DNA of 64,000 nucleotides. It comes from Bacilli bacterium (GTDB taxonomy: Bacteria > Bacillota_I > Bacilli_A > RF39 > UBA660). Under the pieces are notes generated by a model. The model saw only the letters and a list, made by a program, of their open reading frames with translations, made no database searches and had not been told where the DNA came from. A program made the translations under genes and the position numbers. The stretch spans positions 47,937 to 111,936 of the forward strand of contig JAEDGC010000002.1 of the NCBI GenBank assembly GCA_016297695.1, in the 5' to 3' direction. This document shows, piece after piece, positions 8,293 to 16,750 of the stretch. The number at the start of each line of letters is the position of its first letter. The first letter of the stretch is position 1.

Positions 8293-10665
8293 TTATTCAC
8301 ATTTAGTAAACGCACAATTCATACAGCTTATACATCCTCCAACATGTTCCATTTTTTCTCCACATTTTGGACATTTAGAAAATGTTTGAGCAAATTGAAT
8401 TTCACCATATTCCCTTATATATTCAAGTTCTCTTTCTGTAAATATTTGTTCTCTATGTTCTTGTTCTTCTAATTCTTTTACTCTTTCTATTAATTCTTCT
8501 TTTAAGTCTTTTATATCTTCTTCAATATCTTCTACTATTTTTTTATCGTAATATCCTAATAATTGAAGTTCTTCTAATTTATCTTCTTTTAAGTCTTTAT
8601 CCACTTGCATTAATGTATTTAATATAGCAGTAGGACAAGATACTCCTTTAGATACTTTCTTACCTTTTTCTTTAGCTAATACATAAGATGGACACTTACC
8701 TATTCCTCTAAATGCACATTTAATATTTTCAATAGAGCCACCTAATCTCAATATTGCACTCATAGATATTGCTAATGCTTGAATATTAATCTTACATCCT
8801 CCAGTTGAACTAGATGTAATGTAGAAATCTATTATACGTTTTTCTTTAGGGTCTATAGTTATATGAAGTAATTCTTTACCACATCCACTATATATTTTTC
8901 TAGGTATTTCTATACATCCTTGAGGTTTAGCTTCCCATTCACCACGTTTAAGTTCGTGAGATTCTTCATTTTCCTTAGTATCTTTATTAGTTAATATACC
9001 AGCTCTAGCACATCCATCTCTATAAATAGTTAATCCTTTTAATCCTTCTTTCCATGCTTCCATATATAACTGTTCGACTTCTTCTACTGTTGCTTCATGA
9101 GGTAAATTTATAGTAGAAGATATAGAAGCATCTATATGTTTTTGCCATACTCCTTGCATCTTAACTCTCATATGAGGGTTTAAAGTTTGTGCAGTTACAA
9201 AGAAGTCAGGTAAATCTTCCTCTTCAGTTATTCCATGTTTATCCATATATTCTTTAGCTATAGGAGTGAATACTTTGTAATATACATCCCCTTCTTTATG
9301 AAGTGATTCAGTTTTTCTAGTGTATGATAAATTGAATATAGGTTCTATACCACCACTTACACCTATCATTGTAGATATTGAACCAGTAGGTGCTATTGTT
9401 AATAATTGTGAATTTCTAAGTCCATATTTAACAACTAAATCAAAAGTTTCTTCATCTACATTTTCTCTTAAAAACTCAGAGTCTAATATGCATGATTTAT
9501 ATTTAGGATAATAGCCTTCTTCTTTTGCAAGTAATGCACTTGCTTTTATTGATTCATTTGCTAATATTCCACCTATAGTATCACATATTTCTATTGCTTC
9601 ATCTGTATCATATTTTGTTCCAAGTTTAATTAACATATCAGCTATACCCATAACTCCAATACCTATTTGTCTATAATCTCTTACTGTGTCTCTTTGTATT
9701 TGAAGTGGATGTAATGGTAAGCCTTGGTCTAATACATCATTCATTGCTTTAACTATTACATGAATATCTTTTTTAAATGCTGGTATATCAAAGTAATTTT
9801 TACCTTCATATTCAACTACATAAGCTGATAAGTTTATACTTCCTAATAAACAACTTCCACCATTTGGGAGAGGTTCTTCGGCGCAAGGGTTAACCCCAGC
9901 GTATTTAAACTCCCAATCTTCACTAAGTAAATTATAGTCTTCTATTCTTGACCAATATAATATTCCTGGTTCTGCGAAGTTCCAGTTATTTTTACATAAT
10001 AATTGAAATACTTCTTTTGCTTTAACTACTTCTTCCATTCTATCATTTTCTGTCTCAAAATGTAAAACCCAATCTTCGTCATTCTCTACAGCTCTCATAA
10101 AATCATCATTAACTCTTACTGATATATTTGCTTTAGTAACTTTATCTAAATCTGTTTTAATATTAATAAAATCTATAAGCTCAGGGTGAGTACAGTCTAG
10201 AGATAACATCAAAGCTCCTCTACGTCCATTCTGTCCGATTGTAGATGTAACTTGAGAAAAAGTATCCATAAAACTACAAGCCCCAGTGGTTTCTTTGGAA
10301 GCATTGTTTACTTTCATACCTTTAGCTCTTAACTTAGATATATCAACTCCACATCCACCACCATAGCTAAATGTTCTAGCTAAATCACTACAAGTTTTAT
10401 ATATTGCTTCTATATTATCGTCTGTCTCAAGTACATAGCAGTTTGAGTATGTTACTTTTTTACCATGTTTTTCTAACCCTCTATTACTTAAAATTCTACC
10501 ACCAAACAAGAATTTTTTATCTCTTATTAATTGTTTTATATCTTCGTTTCCATCTGAAACTCTATCTAACCATTCTTCAAATGTTTCACCTTCAAACTGA
10601 TATTTGTTTTGCCATATATCAATTCCTAACGTATTCTCTTCTCCTAGCCATTCTTTAATATCCAT
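8293..10665 (-). CDS. nrdJ: Adenosylcobalamin-dependent (class II) ribonucleotide reductase
   Basis: 790 aa, the usual size of monomeric B12-dependent reductase. SNCYVLETDDNIEAIY and GGCGVDIS form the first substrate region, NPCAEEPLPNGGSC holds the active-site Cys/Glu pair (normally NPCGE; the Gly is Ala here), and APTGSISTM is the phosphate-binding loop. The C-terminus carries a CxxC tail ending in CPKCGEKMEHVGGCISC, the redox swivel/zinc region of this family. It makes deoxynucleotides and needs coenzyme B12. The ATG at 10663-10665 has AGGAGAG upstream; a reading from 10698 would lack one. Two NrdR boxes precede it. Confidence 0.93.
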   Translation of the reverse strand: MDIKEWLGEENTLGIDIWQNKYQFEGETFEEWLDRVSDGNEDIKQLIRDKKFLFGGRILSNRGLEKHGKKVTYSNCYVLETDDNIEAIYKTCSDLARTFSYGGGCGVDISKLRAKGMKVNNASKETTGACSFMDTFSQVTSTIGQNGRRGALMLSLDCTHPELIDFINIKTDLDKVTKANISVRVNDDFMRAVENDEDWVLHFETENDRMEEVVKAKEVFQLLCKNNWNFAEPGILYWSRIEDYNLLSEDWEFKYAGVNPCAEEPLPNGGSCLLGSINLSAYVVEYEGKNYFDIPAFKKDIHVIVKAMNDVLDQGLPLHPLQIQRDTVRDYRQIGIGVMGIADMLIKLGTKYDTDEAIEICDTIGGILANESIKASALLAKEEGYYPKYKSCILDSEFLRENVDEETFDLVVKYGLRNSQLLTIAPTGSISTMIGVSGGIEPIFNLSYTRKTESLHKEGDVYYKVFTPIAKEYMDKHGITEEEDLPDFFVTAQTLNPHMRVKMQGVWQKHIDASISSTINLPHEATVEEVEQLYMEAWKEGLKGLTIYRDGCARAGILTNKDTKENEESHELKRGEWEAKPQGCIEIPRKIYSGCGKELLHITIDPKEKRIIDFYITSSSTGGCKINIQALAISMSAILRLGGSIENIKCAFRGIGKCPSYVLAKEKGKKVSKGVSCPTAILNTLMQVDKDLKEDKLEELQLLGYYDKKIVEDIEEDIKDLKEELIERVKELEEQEHREQIFTERELEYIREYGEIQFAQTFSKCPKCGEKMEHVGGCISCMNCAFTKCE

Positions 10666-10694
10666 CTTATCTCTCCTATCTAAGTAATTTTTTA

Positions 10695-10710
10695 ACACTA
10701 TATATTGTGT
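10695..10710 (-). promoter_or_regulatory. NrdR box 1
   Basis: ACACTATATATTGTGT is a perfect match to the NrdR repressor box consensus, 30 bases before the nrdJ start. Confidence 0.85.
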
Positions 10711-10726
10711 TTGCTTTATTAATATA

Positions 10727-10742
10727 ATACTATATATTGTAG
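10727..10742 (-). promoter_or_regulatory. NrdR box 2
   Basis: ATACTATATATTGTAG shares the CTATATATTGT core of box 1. The two cores are exactly 32 bp apart (three helical turns), the normal arrangement for NrdR pairs. A -10-like TATTATAT lies between them. Confidence 0.8.
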
Positions 10743-10761
10743 TTTTTAAAGAATAACCCTT

Positions 10762-10880
10762 AACCTTAACAAATTAGAATTAATATTTATAAAATTTCAT
10801 AAGTTGATATAATGTTAATGATTGTTGTCTTTCTAATGAACTCAATATACTATTCATATTATCACTCCTTTGTTAAGGTT
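10762..10880 (-). repeat. 12-nt inverted repeat enclosing the leader ORF
   Basis: Minus-strand AACCTTAACAAA (10869-10880) is the exact complement of TTTGTTAAGGTT (10762-10773). The first arm ends next to the GGAG of the leader ORF, so pairing could hide its ribosome site. Confidence 0.6.
10780..10857 (-). CDS. 25-aa leader ORF upstream of nrdJ
   Basis: Reads MNSILSSLERQQSLTLYQLM and five more residues. It has a strong AAAGGAGTGATAAT ribosome site and lies just after a consensus promoter. It stops about 40 bases before the NrdR boxes. Its ribosome site and 3' flank are joined by a 12-nt inverted repeat. It could be a regulatory leader peptide or a real microprotein; no homologue is known to me. 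Confidence 0.5.
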   Translation of the reverse strand: MNSILSSLERQQSLTLYQLMKFYKY

Positions 10881-10891
10881 ATTTTAATTAT

Positions 10892-10920
10892 ATTATACAA
10901 GCAAAGTTATCAAATGTCAA
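10892..10920 (-). promoter_or_regulatory. Promoter upstream of the leader ORF and nrdJ
   Basis: -35 TTGACA (10915-10920), spacer beginning TTTGATAA, 17 bp, -10 TATAAT (10892-10897). Confidence 0.85.
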
Positions 10921-10922
10921 AT

Positions 10923-11204
10923 CTAATCTTCAAATCTTTTTCTCCAACAATCTCCACAAATTCTTTCATTAATAGGTTTTAGTTCTTCACCATCTTCAAA
11001 ACATAAGCAAGTTCCATCATGAGGACATCCTCCTAATCTAGCTAACCTACCTATAAATATATCTTCTTCTATACGATTTTCTAAATACATCTTAGCTAAA
11101 CACATTTCTTCTTCGGTTTTATATAATTCATCTAATTCATCTATTCTAAAAGTTGCATTTTCACATTCTCTTATAAATTGCTTTATTTTACATTTATTTA
11201 ACAT
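10923..11204 (-). CDS. Hypothetical cysteine-rich protein, 93 aa
   Basis: The C-terminal half holds GGCPHDGTCLCFEDGEE and ICGDCW, together a plausible zinc-binding site. The ATG at 11202-11204 follows AAGGAGGATAAT; a longer frame reading to 11282 has no ribosome site. Last gene of the RNA-repair unit. Function unknown. Confidence 0.65.
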   Translation of the reverse strand: MLNKCKIKQFIRECENATFRIDELDELYKTEEEMCLAKMYLENRIEEDIFIGRLARLGGCPHDGTCLCFEDGEELKPINERICGDCWRKRFED

Positions 11205-11214
11205 ATTATCCTCC

Positions 11215-11544
11215 TTAGTTACACCATAAAAATTTAACGGCAAATATTGATAAAATACAAGTAGGTATGAGTATAAATTCACCTATATAAACTACATAAA
11301 TTAAACTAAATAAAGATACTATAGATAACGATATTAGTATAAAATGTACTAAAAATTTAGCTAATTTATCTAACCATGAAAAATACCATCTATTCTTTAA
11401 ATGAAATTTTAATAGTTTATATACTCCTCTTAAACCTTTTTGATTATATTGCATTTTTATACCACACCACAAACATATATTTTCTCCTGTGTCTAATTGC
11501 TTAAACACAGGATTATACTTATTACATCTTTTACATTTATCCAT
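11215..11544 (-). CDS. Zinc-ribbon membrane protein, 109 aa
   Basis: N-terminal zinc ribbon (CKRCNKYNP at residue 4 and CLWCG near residue 24) followed by a basic stretch and two hydrophobic segments (about residues 64-82 and 84-105). Likely membrane-anchored with a cytosolic zinc ribbon. Function not recognised. GAGGTG lies upstream of the ATG. Confidence 0.65.
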   Translation of the reverse strand: MDKCKRCNKYNPVFKQLDTGENICLWCGIKMQYNQKGLRGVYKLLKFHLKNRWYFSWLDKLAKFLVHFILISLSIVSLFSLIYVVYIGEFILIPTCILSIFAVKFLWCN

Positions 11545-11555
11545 ATGCTACACCT

Positions 11556-12542
11556 CTATTTAGCTGAGTTATCAGCATTATCTAAAGCTTCTAATCTTAA
11601 ATAATCATCATATCCTATTATATTTGAAAACTTATCTTTATCTATATTATTTTTTAGTTTCATATGATTTCCAATTAACCATGCAATTTCTAATATATCT
11701 TCTATATCTATTCTAACATATCTTAATAATATATCTATAACATCATAAGCTGAAGCATTTTCATGTCCATAATAATGAGCATACTTTTGGTCTTTATCTT
11801 CTGTTCTTACATTTGGTTTACTTATATCATGCAACATAGAAGCAATAACTAAATTAATATCATGCCAATGGTATTCTCTTACAGCTCTAAAGCAAAAATA
11901 CATATGTTTACTTAAAGATAATGTATGCCATTTACTATCTTGTGGCATATCTATACATTGATTTAATCCTAATTGATATAATAAACGTTTATAATCATCA
12001 TATGTTTCAATAGCAAGTAATTCATCTTTTAAAAAACCAATACCACCTTTTGATTTATTGCCTAAGTATAAATTGGTTTTTTCATCAAAGTCAACTATAA
12101 TTTCATCAAATCCTTCATTTTTATGAGGTATTTCAAAGTTTCTATACATCCTATCTATAACATTACTAGGTACTTCTCTATCTCTTTTTTCATTATCAAT
12201 TTGACAAGCTGATACACGTTTATATTTAAACAAACATATAGCCTTATCATAATATTTATTTAACTCATTTAATAATGCTCGTCTACGTTTACTTGATATA
12301 TTAGTTGCTTCATATATTGCTATATGTCCTTGAGATAAACTTTCTTTAGTTCTTCTTTTCATTAAATCAAATACTTCACTATTATGGTTTTGGTCTTCTA
12401 TGTCATTAAATACTTCTTCTCTAATTTTGTCAGATGATATAACATCAATTGCTTTACCTTGATTTTCTCCTATAAAATCATCCACCCATGATGTCTTTCC
12501 ACTTGAGGGCAACCCAACTGTTACAATTAATATTCCTTTCAA
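11556..12542 (-). CDS. Polynucleotide kinase-like P-loop protein fused to an HD phosphohydrolase
   Basis: 328 aa. Residues 1-160 are a P-loop kinase with Walker A GLPSSGKTS (10-18) and DREVPSNVIDRM, as in T4-type polynucleotide 5'-kinase domains. The second half has HTLSLSKHMYF near 208, an MLHDISKP HD motif near 238 and GNHMKL, typical of HD phosphohydrolases. HD domains can remove 2',3'-cyclic or 3'-phosphates. Together these would heal broken RNA ends before sealing. Its start overlaps the RNA ligase stop by four bases, which strongly supports a shared RNA-repair role. Confidence 0.8.
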   Translation of the reverse strand: MKGILIVTVGLPSSGKTSWVDDFIGENQGKAIDVISSDKIREEVFNDIEDQNHNSEVFDLMKRRTKESLSQGHIAIYEATNISSKRRRALLNELNKYYDKAICLFKYKRVSACQIDNEKRDREVPSNVIDRMYRNFEIPHKNEGFDEIIVDFDEKTNLYLGNKSKGGIGFLKDELLAIETYDDYKRLLYQLGLNQCIDMPQDSKWHTLSLSKHMYFCFRAVREYHWHDINLVIASMLHDISKPNVRTEDKDQKYAHYYGHENASAYDVIDILLRYVRIDIEDILEIAWLIGNHMKLKNNIDKDKFSNIIGYDDYLRLEALDNADNSAK

Positions 12543-13771
12543 TTCTTATCCACCCACTCTCTTATTTCTCCAATTTTTATATATTTACCACCACGAGATT
12601 TAAGTATATTATATTCTTTACCTAAATAAGTCATTCTTACATATTCTCTAACATCTTTATCTACAAATTCATTAATAAACTTATGTAGTTTTTTATTGTT
12701 TTCTTCTTCAGTTCCATCAAGTCTAACCATCATATTGACTTCATCAAGATTCATATCTATTTTATGTCTCATTTTATACATGAATTTTTCTATAGTATCC
12801 ATAACGTCTTTATTCTTTTCTTTCATTAGAGGTGTCATATTAGCATATAAATCATCTATTGTTCCTTCGGCATATGCCTGTATTATTACATTAGGTGAAC
12901 TTAATTTATCATCTAGTCTATGAAGTTGAAGATAGTCTTCACATTTAAGCTTTAATTTAAAACCATCTATATTCAATACAAATCCTTCTCCATCTCTTAC
13001 TGTCATTTTATTTAAATGCTCTAATACTTCTGATAATGTATTGTATTGATAAGTTTTACAACAAGGTATACCATAGCAACTACTTATGTCTTTTATAACA
13101 TTATAAGAATATTCTTCTCCGTCAATTACGCTTCTTGCTCCTATAAGATATAAACCTTTTTTCTTAGAGTAATCATAAGGTACAACATGTTTATCTTTTT
13201 CTGATATATATTCAAATATAAATGTTACTGTTGGGAAATCTTTTAACATTCTCTTATGATTTTCAGTCAACATTTCAAATCCTTCTTCTAATCTAAATGA
13301 ATTTTTAGTGTCTAAAGCCATGCTACCACTACCAACTATCTCTCCATTATACCATCTATACGACTGCATTGAGCCATCCATTTTTTCAGATACTTCGAAT
13401 AATTTACAATACTTTATTTTCGCTTCTACTACTTCTGTTGAAGTTTCCCATACTTCATTTAAATTAAAAAATTTTCTAAATGGAGTTAATACCATTTCTT
13501 CTGTTCTTAAGTTAAATACTAAACTTCTTGCTTCTCTTAGTGGAGAATTTTTATCTTCCCACATACCTTTTCCCATTTCGTGAAGTCCATATCTTACTAA
13601 TACTAAATCTCCATATTGATTAATTTGTAGTTCATTAAATATTGGATTATATGATATACCTTCTTGTCTAAAAGTTTCAATCATATCTTTAAAGCCTACA
13701 TAATCTCCAAAGTAATCAATATATTTTTTCTTTAGTTTAATACATTCATCAAACATTGGATTCCAACTCAT
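12539..13771 (-). CDS. T4 Rnl1-type RNA ligase
   Basis: 410 aa. REARSLVFN near residue 80, adenylation motif I FEVSEKMDGSM near residue 130, a motif IIIa-like TFIFEYISEKD, and motif IV-V region GEGFVLNIDGFKLKLK match the Rnl1 family, which seals tRNA anticodon-loop breaks. The first gene part has RYGLHEMGKG typical of the family. Translationally coupled to the kinase-HD gene (overlap of four bases). The pair probably reverses host tRNA cleavage during defence, as Pnkp/Rnl1 does in T4. Confidence 0.87.
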   Translation of the reverse strand: MSWNPMFDECIKLKKKYIDYFGDYVGFKDMIETFRQEGISYNPIFNELQINQYGDLVLVRYGLHEMGKGMWEDKNSPLREARSLVFNLRTEEMVLTPFRKFFNLNEVWETSTEVVEAKIKYCKLFEVSEKMDGSMQSYRWYNGEIVGSGSMALDTKNSFRLEEGFEMLTENHKRMLKDFPTVTFIFEYISEKDKHVVPYDYSKKKGLYLIGARSVIDGEEYSYNVIKDISSCYGIPCCKTYQYNTLSEVLEHLNKMTVRDGEGFVLNIDGFKLKLKCEDYLQLHRLDDKLSSPNVIIQAYAEGTIDDLYANMTPLMKEKNKDVMDTIEKFMYKMRHKIDMNLDEVNMMVRLDGTEEENNKKLHKFINEFVDKDVREYVRMTYLGKEYNILKSRGGKYIKIGEIREWVDKN

Positions 13772-13788
13772 ATTACACCATACCTCCT

Positions 13789-13959
13789 TTATATTTTTAA
13801 TACTTTAATCCATAGTGATAAATTATTTACATTTATAATTTTACCATTATCTAACCGTATTGATATAACTTGCCTTTGAAATGGCAGTTGTTTACAACGT
13901 ATAATCACCCCATATTCTTTAGTCTTTTTATTCCTTATCCTATCTCCAATATTAAACAA
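13789..13959 (-). CDS. Small KOW/SH3-like protein, 56 aa, TTG start
   Basis: Opens MFNIGDRIRNKKTKEYGVII and continues with beta-strand-like LDNGKIINVNNLSLWI, resembling the small SH3-like barrel proteins common in phages. The start is a TTG at 13957-13959 with GGAG about 13 bases upstream, a rather long gap. First gene of the RNA-repair unit. Confidence 0.55.
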   Translation of the reverse strand: MFNIGDRIRNKKTKEYGVIIRCKQLPFQRQVISIRLDNGKIINVNNLSLWIKVLKI

Positions 13960-13990
13960 TTATATATTTCATCTCCTTATAATATAGAAT

Positions 13991-14030
13991 AATGGTTTAT
14001 GTATTTTAATTATATTATACATAAACCATT
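13991..14030 (-). repeat. 12-bp perfect inverted repeat around a -10 element
   Basis: AATGGTTTATGT (13991-14002) and ACATAAACCATT (14019-14030) flank a 16-bp centre and touch the -10 of the promoter at 14014. It may be an operator. Confidence 0.65.
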
Positions 14031-14042
14031 ATAAAATGTCAA
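14014..14042 (-). promoter_or_regulatory. Promoter of the RNA-repair unit
   Basis: -35 TTGACA (14037-14042), 17-bp spacer beginning TTTTATAA, -10 TATAAT (14014-14019), overlapping one arm of an inverted repeat. Confidence 0.85.
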
Positions 14043-14056
14043 GCAATTTTTAATTA

Positions 14057-15305
14057 TTATTCGCCTTTTCTTTTTAGATAATTTCCAAATTCATCCATTC
14101 CACAATCTTTATATAAAGTTGAATAAGCCATATTAACTATTTTTAAAGCTTGGTCGGGTTCTATTTCAAATAATATTTCTGCATCATCATCCATACGCAC
14201 ATCTCTATCTAATATATAAACTTCTTCATCTATATGATATTCTTTACCGTCTGGACACTCACCACTCTTTCTGCATGATGAAGTTAATGTTAGATATCCT
14301 AAATCATCAATATATATTGACCAATTTCCACAATAACATCCATCATAATCTGCATTTCTTATATCTTTTAATTCTTCCATTACTTCTTCCATTACTTCGT
14401 CTTCTAACCTTATGATATCAAATATATGAGCTGGAACTTCATCAGTATCCTTTTTACTATTACTATCATTTATTTTAACTTTATCTTCATCCATAGCTTT
14501 ATTTAATATTTCACCTAATGTTTCAGATAGTTCATTTTTATCTTCTTCGTCTTCAGTAGTTTCAACTTCTTCTTTATCTTTAACTTCTTCTACTTCCTCA
14601 TATATAGGCGCTAATAAGTCAAGCATTAAATCAAATCCATCTTCTTTTTCCATACCTAATAATTGAGAGAACACTTCTAAAGCTGATTCTAATGCATCTG
14701 ATACTCTATCCATTTCTTCCTCTACTTGTTTTTCACAGCCTTCGTAGTAGTTTATTATACCAAGTTCAACTGCTTCATCATATAATATCCAATCATAACA
14801 TAATCTAGCTTTTTCAACTCTTTCTTTAGACATGTTAGTATTATCATATATTATTTGCTCAAATTGTTCGTCACATTTTGTAGAAAATTCTACTGAAGCT
14901 CTTTGTTCTTCGACATATCCTCTATTTAATGAGGCACTACCATGATTCATAAATTTAGATAATTTATCTCCAGTTCTCTTCATTCCATTTACATATATTA
15001 TAAAAGCCATACTATAGCAGAAATGAGCATGAGTATTAACTTCTATTCCCATATTTTTCATTTCATCCATTCTATGGATTATAGCAGAACCACAGTCAGG
15101 TACAACCTCCGTAGCTACTTATTTCTACAGTTATAGGTGGGAATTTTTGTAATAACTCAGGTTTTATCATAGAAGCTTCTGTTTTAAATCTTTCATACTC
15201 TTCCATTATTTCATCTGTTTCATCAAGGAAAGTCTTAAGTGTTTCTATATTAATTTCTCCAACTATTCTTAATGTAGTTTTCATTTTTTTATCTTTATCA
15301 GCCAT
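14057..15305 (-). CDS. clpP: ClpP-like serine protease requiring a +1 frameshift
   Basis: Two frames form one ClpP-fold protein of 415 aa. Frame 1 (from 15305, 69 codons) ends ITVEISSYGGCT then TGA. Frame 2 resumes DCGSAIIHRMDEMKNMGI and continues to 14057. Skipping the T of TGA C gives SYGG-CTDC-G-SAI, with the same spacing as ClpP GG-SVxx-G-xAI. The catalytic Ser lies in HAHFCYSMA, the catalytic His in FMNHGSASLNRG, and the acid position in EAVELGIIN is Asn rather than Asp. The C-terminal half (about 200 aa) is an acidic extension ending in a cysteine-containing domain, so it is twice normal ClpP length. It may be a head-maturation-type or regulatory protease. Confidence 0.82.
15095..15110 (-). 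other. Putative programmed +1 frameshift site in clpP
   Basis: Minus-strand GGAGGTTGTACCTGAC. A Shine-Dalgarno-like GGAGG ends seven bases before UGA; P-site codon ACC, then UGA C, the weakest RF2 stop context. The downstream frame at 15097 is exactly in phase with the rest of ClpP. Confidence 0.72.
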
Positions 15306-15356
15306 ATCTTTATTCTTCCCTCCTATCGAGGTACTCTCCTTTATTTATTTACTTAT

Positions 15357-15385
15357 ATTATACAAGTTGTTTTATCAAATGTCAA
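15357..15385 (-). promoter_or_regulatory. Promoter for the clpP gene
   Basis: -35 TTGACA (15380-15385), spacer beginning TTTGATAA, 17 bp, -10 TATAAT (15357-15362), then AAGTAAATAAA. The stop codon of the upstream 45-aa gene lies inside the -35. Confidence 0.9.
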
Positions 15386-15519
15386 ATATTTTCACAATCT
15401 TTTTTCTTGTCTTTCAACCATAATTCAAATTCATCACCAATAATACATTTAGATAAATCTTCTTTTTCTTCAATATTATTTATTTCCTCAATTATTTCTT
15501 TTATTGATTTTCTTTTCAT
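15382..15519 (-). CDS. Small charged protein, 45 aa
   Basis: Opens MKRKSIKEIIEEINNIEEKE, lysine- and glutamate-rich and probably helical. Strong GGAGGTGATATT ribosome site. Its TGA stop is part of the TTGACA of the clpP promoter. Last gene of the SLOG / peptidase E unit. Function unknown. Confidence 0.65.
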   Translation of the reverse strand: MKRKSIKEIIEEINNIEEKEDLSKCIIGDEFELWLKDKKKDCENI

Positions 15520-15530
15520 AATATCACCTC

Positions 15531-16088
15531 CTATCCTTTTAATATTTCTATTTCTAAAGTATTGGGATTTATATTGATTATTTCAACAATATTATCTTGT
15601 TGTAATGCATATCTAATACATTGCCAAGTTCCTCCTTTTTTCTCATGATTCCAACAACTAATTAATACATTAGAATTATCAATCATTAATTCGTTTCTTT
15701 TCATCATTTTAACAACATTATATTCGCCTATAACAGTATTTTTTACTTTGTACTTATTTAATTCATCAACATAAACAACTTCATCACATTTAGATTTCAT
15801 AATATTGTAAACCTCAACACTCTCTTTATTCCATTTACTAGCTTGTTTTTCAAAGGGAATACATCCAATTATATTAGTATCTCTTTTACTAAAATATAAT
15901 TCTTCGAATGCTATTGTATCAAATCCTAAAGCCAATCCATTATAAGCATTTAATATCTCACCATATTTATCTTCTACATAAGAAAATACTTCTAATAGTT
16001 TATCTCTCAAAGGCTCATATTGTTTAGAATATATATTATAGCCGTAAATTTTATTTGGTCTATGACCTGTAAAAGCAATATTAATCAT
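15531..16088 (-). CDS. SLOG-fold protein of the YpsA/DUF1273 type
   Basis: 185 aa. Opens MINIAFTGHRPNKIYGYN, the signature TGHRP of DUF1273, followed by ALGFDTIAFEELY (GxD) and SCWNHEKKGGTWQCIRYA (nucleotide-ligand loop). SLOG-fold proteins bind NAD-derived or other nucleotide signals; in B. subtilis YpsA has been tied to cell division. ATG at 16086-16088 with TAGGTG; it overlaps the end of the peptidase E gene by eight bases. Its phage role is not known; a part in nucleotide signalling or anti-defence is inference. Confidence 0.8.
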   Translation of the reverse strand: MINIAFTGHRPNKIYGYNIYSKQYEPLRDKLLEVFSYVEDKYGEILNAYNGLALGFDTIAFEELYFSKRDTNIIGCIPFEKQASKWNKESVEVYNIMKSKCDEVVYVDELNKYKVKNTVIGEYNVVKMMKRNELMIDNSNVLISCWNHEKKGGTWQCIRYALQQDNIVEIININPNTLEIEILKG

Positions 16089-16740
16089 ATACTTCACCTA
16101 CTTTAGTAACTTTATTTTCTTCTATGATTAATCCTCCATTGTTAGGCAATGCGTATACAAATGATTGTTTACAAGTACAATCTGATAATATTTTGAACTC
16201 TCTAAATAAATCTTCATGTTTCTCTTTATCATAATGAACAAATATATTTACTATGTCTACCATATCTAATCCGTCACGCCTAAATGGTATATCATTTTTA
16301 AATACAATATATTTATCTTGAAGCACTAAAGCCCCTGCTGACTCTGCTATAAAAATCTTTGACTCTATTTTTTTTATTTTTCTCCATAATCCAAATGATT
16401 TAAGCATATGTTTTAATTCTTCCATACTACCACCACTTAAGTAAATAATATCACAATGGTCTATTTTCCATTCGATAAATCCTATTGGGTCTGATGGATT
16501 GATTATATAAAAATCACTTACATCATATTGTTCAAAATGTCCATAGTGTTGTTTATAAAAATCTCCATCGTATGAAAATTCTTTATCACTTTTTTCAAAT
16601 AAAAACTTAGGTGAACAAGCAAAAGGTATGCACACTACTCTAGAGAATGGTTTAATAATATTTTTAACTTTTTCACAACAAACCTCTGATTCTAAGAATT
16701 TACCATCACTCAACATTATATAGGTATTTTTTTTATTCAT
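16081..16740 (-). CDS. Peptidase E (S51) / class I amidotransferase-like protein
   Basis: 219 aa, close to PepE (about 230). MLSDGKFL opening, IIYLSGGSMEELKHML (GGxxxxL) near residue 120 and the nucleophile elbow AESAGALVLQ near residue 150 fit S51 dipeptidase E, which cleaves N-terminal Asp-X dipeptides. Adjacent to a SLOG protein and in a region with several proteases. A type 1 glutamine-amidotransferase-like protein of other function is the main alternative. Confidence 0.78.
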   Translation of the reverse strand: MNKKNTYIMLSDGKFLESEVCCEKVKNIIKPFSRVVCIPFACSPKFLFEKSDKEFSYDGDFYKQHYGHFEQYDVSDFYIINPSDPIGFIEWKIDHCDIIYLSGGSMEELKHMLKSFGLWRKIKKIESKIFIAESAGALVLQDKYIVFKNDIPFRRDGLDMVDIVNIFVHYDKEKHEDLFREFKILSDCTCKQSFVYALPNNGGLIIEENKVTKVGEVYD

Positions 16741-16750
16741 ATTATTTCTC

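Noticed and set aside
9200..9220. ACCTGAC in nrdJ and CCTGAC in the lipoprotein at 49660 as more recoding sites
   Set aside because: There the bases are read as CCT GAC (Pro-Asp) in an uninterrupted frame; no stop and no GGAGG precedes.
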